Counted from the first letter of the stretch, positions 46,901 through 59,377 are shown. The stretch: 64,000 nucleotides of DNA from Oxytricha trifallax (GCA_000711775.1 ARYC01000583.1:62001-126000); one strand, 5' to 3'. Numbers and translations: made by a program. Notes: generated by a model from the sequence alone, not told the origin.

Positions 46901-49623
46901 TGGATGTGTATGCTGGCAAAGTAAGTGAATAGAAACAAAATTCTCAGCAACAATTGAACTGGTAAAATTATTTCACACATTTTCTAAAATTTTCTAATAT
47001 TTCAGTATTTTAAACTAAAATTTCATTATTTCAAGCAGTAGTTCTATAGATATAGGTTTTTTAAGCATTGTTATTTTTTTAAAATTTCTTTTCTTTATAA
47101 ATGGCAAGTCAAATCATTTTATACCCGACAAAAGGAAAATATTGGTTTTGTTTATTAATAAATACGGATATATTATAATTAATAAGAGATTTATAATAAA
47201 ATAATACTGAATCTTATTAATAGAAAGAGATTTAGCTACTCAGGCAAAGATATCTTAAAATATTTATTTAACTGTATTTGCTGTAAGAGTCTCAGTAAAA
47301 TAAGGCATAGTGAAAAATTCAAAAAACATTTCATTTTCCAAAAAGGTGAAGAAAAACTTATAAAAATTTAAACTAATATTTTGAATCAATTTCCTATGTA
47401 TGTTTTTAACTTTTCTTCATTTTTAAATCCCAGATGTTTAAATGAACTACGTTTCTTTTAAATCTCGAATAAAATTTAAATTTGAACTTCTTGAAGAGTT
47501 GAATGTGGTGAATTTGTTAAGAACACAGAGATAGGTCAAATTATTAACATAAGTTCTAATGAACTAGCAGTAAAAATTAATACTTAGATTTCAGAGGAAG
47601 AATCTAATAGAAACTAGCAGTAGCTCATAAGATAGTGATAATAATAATAAATTCGATACTTTTAGGCTTATGGAAAATAAAAATCCTGTGATAAGACTTA
47701 TGTTCTTTGGTAAAATGAAGAAAATGATTATATTTATAGTTTATTGATAAGATTTAAATAGATATTTAATTTTACTATTATAGTTTAAAGAAATGGGATT
47801 TTAGGTATAAATTTTATGAGGATCTTCAAATTAAAAAAACCACATCATTTGTTAATATTCGAAATTGGAGAATTAATTACTTTAAAAATATCTTGATTTT
47901 TAACACCACAAAACCCCAAATAGAATAACCTAATATTATACGTAAAATAATATAGTGTTTGTGATTTTTATGAGTTTAAAATATTGTAAAATAAATACTT
48001 AAATGATTTCATCATATTCTTAAATTAAAATTGACCATGTAGATAGAAGGCTTTTTAGAGGACTTTTTATGAGAAATCTTAAAGATTTTGACGAACTTTA
48101 AGAAGAGTAAAGGGGCAATAAATCTGTGTTATACAGACTTATGAATGCAATGAAACTAAATACTGAAGCCAAAATTAATTCTCAAAGAAAAGAGGAGAAT
48201 CAAGTTAATATTTTTTTTTATTCCTTAAATTTAGAAATCATAATTATAAATCGAGTATTAAGCATTTTAGAGGAGGAATTTTTGGGTATTATTTAATAAT
48301 TTGATTAAATATAAATTAGTAAAATCAAGACAAAATTGAACAAGATGCTAAAGATTAAACATAAAAAATTGACGCATCCAGTTTAAATATTATTCAGGAG
48401 GATGATTAAATGCTTGATGATACCCCAGTTTATCACTTTATAAATTTTTTAAAAGTAGTCATATTAATTCATGAATATTAGTTTTTATTAGCATATCAAG
48501 AAAACTAGAGAAAAAGAGCACATAAAACTGATGCTTAAAAACACAGTCAGATATTTACTAATAACGGCTATGGAAGGTATTAGAATGAAGATTAAGAAGC
48601 ACTCAAGCAAGGCCCACAGACAACTGAGCATGAAAAATATCAATTTTTTCACATGGATAATTAAAGGTTTTTTATTAATTTTTCCATGACGATTAGCAGC
48701 AAGTATTCAAATTCATAAACTAATCTGGCATGCTATAGCTAAGACAAGGCTACAGCAATATAAATTCCTCTTCTATGGGTAATAAAAAGACAGCTGACAA
48801 ACTTCACAGACAGAGTACCACAATAAACTATAACTCTTCAATTCAAATCTCCAAAGACGGAGATGATAAATTTGAGAAGTTGGATCACAATGAAGACGAT
48901 GGGGATGACGAGAGAGATGAGATTGATATTGAAAATCAAATTATTATGGAATCAGAAATTAACAAAAATCATTAAATAGATGCTGGAAACTCGAATATCA
49001 AGGCGCAGTATAGAAGATCTTCTAGTCATGTATCTATTAATGATGACAGTTTGGATATGTTCGAATAGAATTAAAATTTACATTTAATTGAAGCAGGCTA
49101 ACCTTTCATGCTTCCGAGCGCTCACAATCTCAGCATGAATGGATAAAACTATATGGGGAAATTATGTTTTTTATTTCTGGGAAGGGGTTTTGGGGTTTAC
49201 TAAACATTCAATACTAAGGAGATAAGTAGTGGTATCAACACTAATTAAATAAATGGAGTAATTAACAATTATAGTAAAACTCAAATACCAGCCGCTGCTT
49301 ATACTTAAGGTAGACCCAGTGAGACAAACAGCAACAACGGAAATAATTTCTTTATATAGTATTTTACTATATTAATTATTATCTTAAACTAACTTAAATA
49401 ATTTTATTTGTTAAGAAACAGTCGCATAAACAATTTAATAAGCTAGTAGAATATGAATTAAAAATCACAAAACAAAGCAAGTAAAAATAATAACTTCAAT
49501 ACACATCAAAATTATGTATTTAATAACAATATTGATTCTAATCGCAGTAACTTCAATCGATAAATTGAGTCACCTGATGCCAGAGACAGTAATCGCAAAA
49601 GTCTCAATCCATACTAGCAATGA
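43997..49623 (+). CDS. Large ciliate-type transmembrane protein, many IESs
   Basis: ATG 43,997 (MENIFPKPMRSARKAPVSNK); conserved entry KFKLIDIYGQQINLTYKGDD, then a TM (MPGAFASVLIIFMILAFSVF). A large extracytosolic region follows, with ETYFYYTDQLDSNGNPIR, SSKTICASKEEIDTFFNAKQ, KVAFINQYFDFQDF and PVKQYIDDSLFWELDTRINR. Then come LLGDIGGLQQSLYTLG, a TM (FLMIGFFSHRIFVSSILKQI) and a long N/Q/S/K-rich cytosolic tail. A short Cys patch (LFNCICCKSLSKIRH, about 47,267) lies in the tail. The stop is TGA 49,621-49,623. I believe this is an abundant spirotrich family of uncharacterised membrane proteins, but cannot name it. At least eight IESs were resolved; tail segments between 47,000 and 48,700 have further unresolved breaks. 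Confidence 0.75.
44137..44212 (+). other. IES 1 of the large TM gene, 76 bp, pointer AAGGTGA
   Basis: AAGGTGA at 44,130-44,136 and 44,206-44,212. Removal gives INLTYKGDDSFKTMPG in frame. The IES holds TTTGGGGTTTCG, a match to the MITE end at 39,688. Confidence 0.85.
44518..44554 (+). other. IES 2 of the large TM gene, 37 bp, pointer TATG
   Basis: TATG at 44,514-44,517 and 44,551-44,554. Removal gives STNNLKYGSYQIRETYFYY in frame. Confidence 0.8.
44952..45069 (+). other. IES 3 of the large TM gene, 118 bp, pointer TTTATCAA
   Basis: TTTATCAA at 44,944-44,951 and 45,062-45,069. Removal gives KVAFINQYFDFQDFSSPVK in frame. Confidence 0.9.
45187..45299 (+). other. IES 4 of the large TM gene, 113 bp, 12-bp pointer
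   Basis: TATTTAAAAATA at 45,175-45,186 and 45,288-45,299. Removal gives ANFYIQKQEAQLQDDLLQLG in frame. Confidence 0.85.
45520..45643 (+). other. IES 5 of the large TM gene, 124 bp, pointer TATAA
   Basis: TATAA at 45,515-45,519 and 45,639-45,643. Removal gives IRYDYRYNRQVYSILVLLGD in frame. Confidence 0.8.
45719..45849 (+). other. IES 6 of the large TM gene, 131 bp, pointer GCTT
   Basis: GCTT at 45,715-45,718 and 45,846-45,849. Removal gives QQSLYTLGFLMIGFFSHRIF in frame, making one continuous TM segment. Confidence 0.75.
46370..46480 (+). other. IES 7 of the large TM gene, 111 bp, pointer TGTTT, telomere-like tract
   Basis: TGTTT at 46,365-46,369 and 46,476-46,480. Removal gives EHKNNSLFSKVSSKQPQINS in frame. 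A run at 46,393-46,413 reads GGGTTTTGGGGGG, TTTA, GGGG. Confidence 0.8.
49152..49202 (+). other. IES 8 of the large TM gene, 51 bp, pointer ACTA, telomere-like end
   Basis: ACTA at 49,148-49,151 and 49,199-49,202. Removal gives NLSMNGQNQTFNTKEISSG in frame. The right edge of the IES is GGGGTTTTGGGGTTT, directly against the pointer. Confidence 0.75.
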
Positions 49624-49946
49624 AATAGAAAATAATATAGAAATTACTCAGATAAAATTATTATAAATACATTTTTTTAAATTATAATTAGATTAACCAG
49701 TAATTTTAATGCAAACACATTAGAAGCAATCAATTTAATCAATAAAATTATTCAATTTAATATTAAAGTTTAATATTTAAGGATCTAACTAGATAAATTA
49801 GTGACAATAAATATTAGTGGATCAGTAAAAACTTTAATAATTAATGGGGATTGTTGCTGTATTAAAAATAGATTAAAAGTGTAACAGCAATCTTATTAAA
49901 TTTATTTTACTTTTTTATTTCTGTTTATATAATTCAGTTAGTTAAA

Positions 49947-51283
49947 ATGAAGAACAGGTAAGCATTAATTTAAATTATTGCATTATTTTCAAATTATGCA
50001 TTCATTAGTTTTTAATAAATAAAATGCTTTTATATTATGTTAAAAGCCATTTATATTTTAATCAAACAAGTTAAATAATTACACTCAGTATTTTATAGTT
50101 TGATCACAGTTCTTGCAATTGCTTCCACTATAGCTTTAGTCAAGTCTAAAGATATGAGTAAGTTAGTTTTTAATAGAAAAAAATATGTATGAACTGCTTG
50201 TAATAGGCTTTGACAAGGAAACAGAGTCATCAATTAACTTTGGATTAACAAATCAGCCATTTAACATTCAAAAATAAATGGAGACAAGTGATAGTATAAG
50301 GCAAAGAAATCAAGTTAATCAGAGTCGTTATTCATAAGAAGATGATCAGGATTACTTGAAAATCAAGAATCTCAGGAAATCAACTTTCCTTATATATAAT
50401 TGGTGCAAATTTTATTAGGATTAATGTATTCAATTCAAACTAAGAGAGAGCTAAGAAGAAGATCATCAGAGGCATAATAAGATGCAGAAGATACAGGAAT
50501 GGGCATGGGAATTGGGTTTGGAATTGGTTTCCCAATGCTTTACTCTCTACCTATTTGGATTTGTTGGTGCAAGATGTGTTGTACCTATGACTACAGAGAA
50601 GGAAGAGCAGAGGTTAGATGCAAAAAGTGTTGCTCTGAGCCTGTCTGCAAATACAAAAGACCTATTCATTTCCATGAAAATTCATTATTGCAAAAAGCCA
50701 AAAAAGATGGGATTGTTGGAGCTCCAAATCAAGACATAATGAAATTCATGAACTTATAGCAATAGGCAAGTGCTCTTAATTAGCTCAATTAAATGGCAGC
50801 TTAAATGAATATGATGAATCCTTATAGTAACCCAGCTCAAATGAATATGGGCATGGGTATGCAAAACTAAGGGATGATGACATAGGGAGGGCAAATTTAC
50901 TAGCCTAGCCCTGCTTTAATGAACATGCAATATTCGAACAATATGGTGATGCCAACCTAATAGAATCATCTCATGACTGATGCCTCCTTAATAAAACCAA
51001 ACCAAGTAATTTAAGTCAAAATTATTAATAAGTTGGTTTTTAAAAATTAAGTTGGAGCAGATACAACATTGGGCATACCAGTTTAAAACACTAGTATGAT
51101 GCAAAACAACTATGGATATGACCCAAATACATCTTTTTCCCCATTGAATCAGCAGCAGCCTTAGAACTAACATATTTATAAATAAATACCTGTAAATTAT
51201 GTTTTAAATAAATTAACAAAGAGTTGTTTGATTTCAAAATCAAGTCAAGCTTTAATTTTTAACAAATCTTTAAGTAAATAGAA
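49947..51283 (+). CDS. Cys-rich membrane protein, paralogue A
   Basis: First of three tandem paralogues. Signal peptide MKNSLITVLAIASTIALVKS from ATG 49,947, across an intron at 49,958-50,098. A second intron follows at about 50,157-50,208, then ETESSINFGLTNQPFNIQ. A Q/R/E-rich middle leads to a hydrophobic Gly-rich helix (GMGIGFGIGFPMLYSLPIW) and the Cys block ICWCKMCCTYDY, VRCKKCCSEPVCKYKRPIH, then NSLLQKAKKDG and APNQDIMKFM. The tail is M/N/Q-rich, ending near HLMTDASLIKPNQ; after another probable intron comes DPNTSFSPLNQQQPQNQ. The 3' end is not fixed by a clear TGA. The Cys spacing suggests a metal-binding or disulphide knot at the membrane. Function unknown. Confidence 0.7.
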
Positions 51284-52715
51284 TGGTTAAATTTAAATTA
51301 TTCTCAAACTTTTTAAACCTTTATTTTCAGTTACATTCACTTTTCTTTTACTTTACTTTATTAACATGGAAATACATTTATAAATTAAAATAATTGAATA
51401 ACTATATAATTGATAATAGTAAAGTTGCATTAAATGCTTAAATCTCTACTTTATTTATTAACTTTATATTAATTCTTAAATGTTTGATTGTCCAATAATT
51501 TTTAAAGAAGCCTTTTTTTTATTTAACACTGATAATCGTTAGGTACATTTTATATGTATTAAATGTTTTAAAGCTGAGATATGGAATTCAGAAGAAAGAT
51601 TATGATGGAACATTACATGAATTTTTCAATCGAATAAGCTTAAATATATCGTCTTAAATACAATTATTTTGATTTAAATTTAATTAAATATCTCAAATTC
51701 CATCTCAAAAAAATGAAATATTTAGCAATTAGATAAATATAATTAAAAAACTCAAATAATTTCAATAAATACATTTTTATAAAAAATATTATAAATTGGA
51801 ATGTAAACCCCAAAACCTCTTAGTGTGGTTTATAAGTTCTTTGATTTATATGGTTTAGTTGGGGTCTTATTGGGGTTAGTAGAGTTATGATAAGAAATAT
51901 TTAGATTTACTGCTTAAGCTTAGGTATGATACCTGTATTAATAAAGACTAAGCCAAACCTGCACTAAGTTATTCAGCTATAGCAAGATTATTACGCAAGA
52001 GTGTAATAAATATTGTTCCATCATTACCATAATTGAGTGGTTAATATCAAGCAATATAATAGTATTTACAATTTTACATAATATAAATATAACTATTTAA
52101 TAACATTGTAACGTACTGATAATTAACATGAATAAGTTGTAAGAAACATTCTATTAAAACAATTAAATTAAATATAAAAATATATTTTAAACTTGAATTT
52201 AAGTTGCATTAATTTTATTTATAGGTTATATTCAATTTGGGGAAATTGCAAAATATTTATATTTAATTTAATACTTCTAATAATAAGGATTCATTAAAAT
52301 TAATTTGAAAAGTTTTATTGTAAATAATACAATATATATATATATAATTATTTTCAAATAAAATTTAATTTTGTTTTATCAAAATAATAAATCCTATGTT
52401 AATTCTAAGATATATAAATAACATTTATTCATTTTAATGAATTAAAATGAGTTTTATTTATAAAAAAATATGATGAAAAATAATCATTATAAAATAATAA
52501 AGTAAACATATTATCATTTATATGAATTATAGAAATAATGTTTATAAAGATATTCTATCGATTTACGTTTTTTTTTCATTTAGTCAATTATGTTACAAAT
52601 AATATGATATATTAATAAAGTATTTCAAAAACTAATTTAATGCTTCAATAATTTATAAAAACATTCCTTTACTTTATTTGAAACATTTCGAAAATTATTA
52701 TATGGTATTAATTGA
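51284..52715. other. AT-rich spacer between paralogues A and B
   Basis: No gene seen. Contains a C4A4-like tract, AAACCCCAAAACC at 51,809-51,821, reverse-complementary to the telomere-like tracts in nearby IESs. Confidence 0.5.
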
Positions 52716-54028
52716 AAATATAGTCTAATTGTATTACTCATTGTATCGTTGGTTAAATCCGTTGAAATAAGTAAGTGAACTCCCAGATTAAATTTAGAGA
52801 AAATTATTATACTAATATAGTTTTGGATAAAAAAATGGGGTCATCAATTAATTTTGAGTTAACAAGTGAATCCAAAAAAATTTCATCAGAAAACAAAACT
52901 CCCACTCTGTTTGCCATATTATTTATGTTTTGATGAATTTATTAAAAACATTTTTAAAAATATTATCAGTCTAACATTTTCTATAGAGTGGAGTCCCTAG
53001 TATAGGAAAAAGGGAATGTATAAAGACGTGAACGTTATCAGTTAATACAAAATAAAAACAGATGAAATTAATTTTGAAAATAAAAGATTATTTTTATTAT
53101 GGAATTACGATTTAAATATATAAAAAATAAGCTTTTTAACTTAATGTCAAATGGTAAATCATATAGATAAGTTTTTAATTGAAGAATACAAACATGTTCT
53201 TTTTTTAATCACTATTTTTATCATATTAAATTGACAAATATAAGGATTAAGATTAGTTAAAAAAGAATGTTTGCTTAGATTTTTTGTATTTAACATAAGA
53301 CTACGAAATAAAGTATTATAATCATTCTAAGATGATAAAGATTATTTGAAAATGAAGAATCTGAGAAATGCTACTTTTTTAAATTAATATTTATAATTAT
53401 AAACTAAGAGGCGTCTTCAAACAATAAGGGGAGCTTAAAATTCATAAGATTAAGATGAAAGCTCGGATGATTCATCTGTTAATCCAGTAGTTATTATGCC
53501 TATAATTTTTGCATTAATGGCCTTCGTACCTATATGGATATGCTGGGTCAAACTATGCTGCACTTATGATTATAAATAAGGAAAATCTTCATTAAGATGT
53601 AAATAGTGCAGTGAAGAGGCGGTTTGTAAAAAGAAAACGCCTTTGCATATTCATGATGAATCTCTCTATCAAAAAGCCAGTAAAAAGGGGTTAGTAGGGG
53701 AAGCAAACCTAGATATTGTCAGATTTTATGCTATGAATGTCCAAGCGAGTAGTTTAATCTAAATCAGTGCAATGGCCAACTAGTTAGCTATGGGTAACTA
53801 ATTTCAGTCTCCATACTAAAATTAGTAACAAATGTATATGGGAACTAATTCAGGGATTGAAATGTAAGGTTAAGGTATGATGTCAAATAGAAGAGCTTAA
53901 GACGTATTTTACTAGCCGAACCCTACTTTAACACAAGGACAGCATTTCAACAATACGACCTTGTAGACAAATGGAAATCATACTATGACAGATGACTCAC
54001 TAAATACCCCATCTATTTTAACATAATA
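52716..54028 (+). CDS. Cys-rich membrane protein, paralogue B
   Basis: The 5' part is fragmentary: a signal-like IVLLIVSLVKSVEIS near 52,730, an intron, then SSINFELTS near 52,845. The main part is open from about 53,340: DYLKMKNLRNATFL, VVIMPIIFALMAFVPIW (TM), ICWVKLCCTYDYKQGK, LRCKQCSEEAVCKKKTPLHIH, YQKASKKGLVGEANLDIV, an M/N/Q-rich tail and NHTMTDDSLNTPSILTQ. The segment order is identical to paralogues A and C. AT-rich breaks at about 52,920-53,330 are probably IESs or introns. It has one Cys fewer in the central motif (CKQCSEE instead of CKKCCSE). Probably functional after processing; no clear TGA near the end. Confidence 0.65.
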
Positions 54029-56500
54029 ATTTCATAATTAATTATATTTCAAGTATTTTACATATTGCTTAAATTAATTTTACTTCTTAATAATTAAGTA
54101 AAATTTTCCAATTTAATAGTCTTAAAATATTCTGATTAAATTAATTGAATTTTGAAAAGTAGATTTATATTCTTAAAAGATACTGAAAAAGTCATAATTA
54201 TATTTAATTTGCTATTTTAAGAAAATATAAGAATCTTTTTTTATCTGTATCTATATTTATTTGCTTGAATTTATGTTAAAACATTTATAAACTTTCTTGT
54301 CATCTCTAAGTATTCTTTATCATTATTGGTAAATTACCAAAAAATTATAATAAAAAGATTTGGAACTTTATTGATTGAAATACATTTCTATTCGTTTATT
54401 TTTTAATTACTCTAATTTTTATTAAATAAGGGCTAAAAAGTTTAGATTACTCGATAATCTAATATTGAATAAAATTAATTATTAAAGCTTATTTAATATA
54501 TAAGACTTATTATATATATTAATTTTTTTCCTGAAACATATTCTTAAATTAAAAATTATTATTTTTTAGGTTATAACTAATATAACCTCATTCAGTTACA
54601 AAAATACATAAAAATAATACAAATCAATATATTGTAAAAATATTAGTTAGATAAGATTCAACTATGGACAGTGGAGTATATAGAGAGAAAAGGGTTAGGA
54701 AGCGTAAATAAAATCTAAATAATTCAAATCTTCCTTTGAATCAAAATGAATCATAAAGTTAACAATATAAATTCACTTATTTATCATTAAAAAAACATAT
54801 AAAAATATTTTAAAAAATATTATAAATTAATAACGTAGAAGACATTGAAATTAAAAATGATTGAGATATTCGATTAATGATATCTAATTACAATAAAACT
54901 AATTTATAACTGTCACATTATATTACAATCATTATATTATAACTACATTATTATAATCATTTTATATTTATCTCTTTAAGATAATATATTAGATTTAGAT
55001 TATTTATTAAATTTTTTATTCCAAAAAAATTAGCTAATCTTTTTTTATAAAACCTAATAGTTTTTTTTAATTTATTCAGTTAACTTAATTATATTAAAAA
55101 AACAACTAAATGTAAATTGATTAACTATATTTTTGAAGTAAATTTTTTTAATTTCCACTATTCAGAAAACCATTTTTATAATTATCAAGCATAAATATAA
55201 CTAAAACACATGGCTATATTGCCAAAATCTAAAAAACTATCAAAAGTATTTGATAATATTTTTTTAAACAAAATACGAAACACATTTTTGTTTAAAACAT
55301 TGAATGAATTTACTTTAAAAATTAAAAATCTTTTTGATTTAATAAAATTAGAGAATTTTTTTGTCTCATATAGACTTTATTTGTTATAAGAGTATAGATA
55401 AATAGTAATTAACAATAAATAAAGATTTGAAGAAGGGGTTTCTAATTAATTTTACTATTATTTATATAAATAGATTTACAAAGCTACAGTTATATTATTT
55501 TTATTTTGTATAGTATCCCTCTCAATAAGATGATAAAATTGTAAACAACTATTTTTAATAATATTAAATTTAATTTATTTTTAAAAATTGAAAAAAAGAA
55601 AACAATTTTGATAAAATATTTGAAATTTTTAGAGCAACTTTTATTTTGATTTATAAATTAATAAAAAAGCCATAAAATAACAAATTATATTATATAATAT
55701 GAAATAAAATTAAAAAGATTAAAGGTTTTAGAAAAAATATTACAACTCCTATTAAAAATATGGGGGAAAAAAATTTTAGTGAAAAAAAATCATTTATTTA
55801 AACAATTTCAAGAATTTTACATAAAATTACTTTAAAATTCATTTTAAAAGACTAAATATTTAAGGGAAAATAAGCATCCTTTGACATCCTTTATAAATTA
55901 CGGTATATCAATTGTTTAATATTAAACCCTCTAAATGACTTAAAATAATATAAATCGAATCCTATAAATAATACTTTTTTTTACATAAATAAATATGAAA
56001 TTAAGGATATAAAATAAATGATTAAAAAGATATAAATTTAAATATAATAGAAAACATAGACTGAAATATCTAGAAATTTCATAATATTGTCAAATTACTA
56101 TAAGTTGTTAAAATATGACCAAAAAGTATTTACGAAACAAAAAATTTATTATAAAATTAAAGAGATTTTACTAAGTATTTAATTTCCGTAAAAAATAATT
56201 TCTATCTTAAGATCAAGCAAGCTGGATACTCCTCCCACCAAATATTAAAAATACCAACATATGACTTTAATCAGAGGCTTTATAATTTTATTCGATTTAT
56301 AATTATAGAATTCGCAAATAATTTTTAAAAGGCATGATTTAAATAATGGAAATATGGAAGAATTAATAACTTTTGACAAATAATTTATTTATTATATCAT
56401 AAAATAAACTTAGTAGTTATACACAAATAAAAGGAATTAAATTTTACTTAGGGAATAATTTAAATTAAAAAAAAACTAGACCCTTGATGTCTAACCTTCT
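54029..56500. other. 2.5-kb AT-rich spacer
   Basis: Among the most AT-rich stretches in the window. No gene, RNA, repeat pair or telomere-like tract recognised. Confidence 0.5.
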
Positions 56501-57616
56501 ATATAAAATACCATTCTAAATCTAATCTTTTATAGGGTAGCAATCTCTTTGGCAATCGTTTTGACGATTGGTTGTGCTTAATCAAAAGAAATGAGTAAGT
56601 AAAAAAAAGATATCTCTATAACTTTAAGATTTTAAGTAATTTTTTTAGTAATGGAATAAGAACTCGACTCCTCTATTAATTTTGGACTAACGAATCACTC
56701 CCTATTTAATATTCAAAACTAAATGGAGACCAGCAAGCAATCTGATCGCAGCAGATCAAGAAATTAAGTTAATTTCTCAATATCTGTTGATGAAGATGAT
56801 TTGAAGATCAAGAATCTCAGAAGGGCAACTATTCATAGTTAATTTTATAATTGTTAAATTCTAAATGAATTAACTTAGAGACGACTAGATGAGTTTGATG
56901 ATATTGAGGAGAGATAAAAATAAACGTAAACAGCAGGAATGGCGATTGGGATCGTTTTTGCCTCTCTTATATTTACGTGCTGGACCTTACCATTATGGAT
57001 CTGTTGGGGCAAGCTGTGCTGTACCTACAATTACAGCTTTGGCTCTCCTAAGTTAAGATGCAAAAATTTCTGCAAAGAGCCAGTATGCAAGTACAAGAGA
57101 CCACTTCATGACAATGAAAATTCTCATTACCAAAAAGCCAAGAAAGATGGACTAGTTGGAGAACCAAATCAAGACATTATGAAGTTTATGAAAATGCAAT
57201 AATAAGCTAACAACCTTAATTATATGAATCAAATGGCTCACAGTAATTAAACTTATATTAACCCAGGAATGGGTATGGGAATGTATAACTAAGGTATGAT
57301 GATGCAAGGAGGTATGCAACTTTATTAAGTTAACCCTACTCAAATGGATATGCACCATTAGAACAATATGATGATGCCTACTTAATAGAATCATCTCATG
57401 ACAGATGCTTAGATAAATAACTCACACTCAGTTTTTCATAACATTTCTTTCAATTTAGTAAATTAATTTTTATAAAAATATTATAAAGTTACAAACGGCA
57501 TGCAATCTTAAGATACTACTTTGATGAGGAATAGTAATGAATATAACCAAAACACCTCAGTTATTGAAATGAATTAACAATATCCTCAAAGTCAACAAAA
57601 TTCAATTTTATTATGA
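56501..57616 (+). CDS. Cys-rich membrane protein, paralogue C
   Basis: Signal segment VAISLAIVLTIGCAQSKEM at about 56,537 follows a probable intron; the first exon is not located. An intron at about 56,593-56,650 follows, then MEQELDSSINFGLTNHS, EDDLKIKNLRRATI, a TM at 56,939-57,000 (GIVFASLIFTCWTLPLW), the Cys block ICWGKLCCTYNY, LRCKNFCKEPVCKYKRPLH, and YQKAKKDGLVGEPNQDIM. The M/N/Q-rich tail reaches NHLMTDAQ. After an intron it ends with GMQSQDTTLMRN and NTSVIEMNQQYPQ at TGA 57,614-57,616. This clear stop shows where paralogue A probably ends too. Function unknown. Confidence 0.72.
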
Positions 57617-58990
57617 ATTATTGAACTTTAACTTGAATTTAAAGGAAATTTATTATTTCAACTTAAGCCAAAAGTATTTTGAGTAACTTAATCATAGTTT
57701 CTTGGTGTCTTAATTATCAAGTCTGTTTTTTTTTTATTAAAAAATTACATTCATTTTAATCCAAGCATAAATTTCCTGTAATTTTACTAAGCATATAATA
57801 TATTTTTAAAATTTTGTAAGATAGAATTAAAGTTCAATTTTACTATAAAATTTTTTTAAAAAGCTTTGAATTTATTGGTAGACTTAACTAGAAAAATATA
57901 AGTATCATTATATTTTAAGTAAAAAGGTTTGGCAATTAATTTGATGGGTGATTAATCGCAATTTTTGTCTTCAAATAGTTACTGTAAACATATTTATATA
58001 TACTTTGTTGAAAGTTTTTAATTAAATCATAAAGAACTAAGCTGAAAAATTTTAATATTCTAGAATAATTAAGGTAAAATTAATAGAGTTTTACAATCAA
58101 ATTTATCTATGTAATTAATTATTGGTATATAGGGGAGGAGCCTTTGCTCTTCAAGACTCTATGACCAAATTCTTAAAATTTAAATTGATGTTTACTTAAA
58201 TTCATTAGAGATTTTACAACTTTAACGGGTTAATTTTTTTAAAGAACTCTTTCATTAACACTATGTAGAATTTAAAATTATACCCTAAATAATTCAATTT
58301 AAAAATTGAAAATTTTATTCAATAAAATTATGAAAAATAGAAAACTACCTTTTAAAATATGTTGATTATTGTGTGTTATGATTTCTGAGGTAATTCTAAT
58401 TCCTAAGATTAAATTAATAACAAAGAATAATTGCTTTATTTATATAAGCTATGATTGCCTTGATATTAATTAGTTTGTGTTTAAATAATTATATTACTAA
58501 AGAAATATACGATATGCCATTTTGATTAATATCGCATTAGATTATTCTCTAATAATCATTACAAGTCTACAAGTCCAACACACATTAAATAACCTGATAT
58601 ATTTATATTCTAAACAGTAATCAACATTATAATTAAATTAAATAATTTCACATAAATATCAATAACATGTTTATCCACAAATAAATATTTATTTGAAGTC
58701 TTAAAACAACAAAATTAGTTTAAAACATTAAAACTCCTAATATCAAGCTTAAAATTAATATTTTAAGGGTAATTAAAATTTTAAAATTATCTATCCCAAA
58801 AGCGTTTATATAAAGTCAGAAGAACTCCACAAAAAAATTATTTCTTAATGCCTATTATATATAAATTTATAGAAATTATGTAGTATAGTTATTTAATCTA
58901 ATAAGAATTCTTTAATTTCTATAAAACCTTATTCAAGTTACTTTTCATAACAGACTGGTCCTATTATAATATAAATCATTCGTATTTCAA
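57617..58990. other. AT-rich non-coding stretch
   Basis: No gene or repeat recognised. Confidence 0.4.
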
Positions 58991-59377
58991 AATTCGGGGG
59001 GGAAGTTTCCTGCCCTCTTCGGAAGTTTCCTACCCCATACATAAAAATATGTAATTTTTATAATTTGCAAAGAATCTTTATCATCAATTATGATGTAATT
59101 TTTTTTTAAATTTAGCTTCAAATATCATTTCTACCTTGATAATTAATTTAAAATTTAATGAAAATTACATTAATTATTAATAAAAAACACTTATTTAGCC
59201 TTGTTAATAATATATAATTTGATAAAGAATAATTATGTACCTTGAAAATTATATAATAATAAATGTTGTATAGTACATGATTATGGTAATTGAAATTGAA
59301 ATTTATTGTTTCTATTAAAATTATTTCAAAAAACATAAAATTTAATGTTGGGGGCAGGAAACTTCCCCCCCCAAATT
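58991..59377. mobile_element. MITE-like element with G-rich, non-telomeric ends
   Basis: Inverted arms: left AATTCGGGGGGGAAGTTTCC then TGCCC (from 58,991), right GGGGCAGGAAACTTCC then a run of eight C and AAATT (to 59,377). The left arm has a second copy of GGAAGTTTCCTRCCC 20 bp further in. The ~320-bp core is AT-rich and non-coding. Confidence 0.65.
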
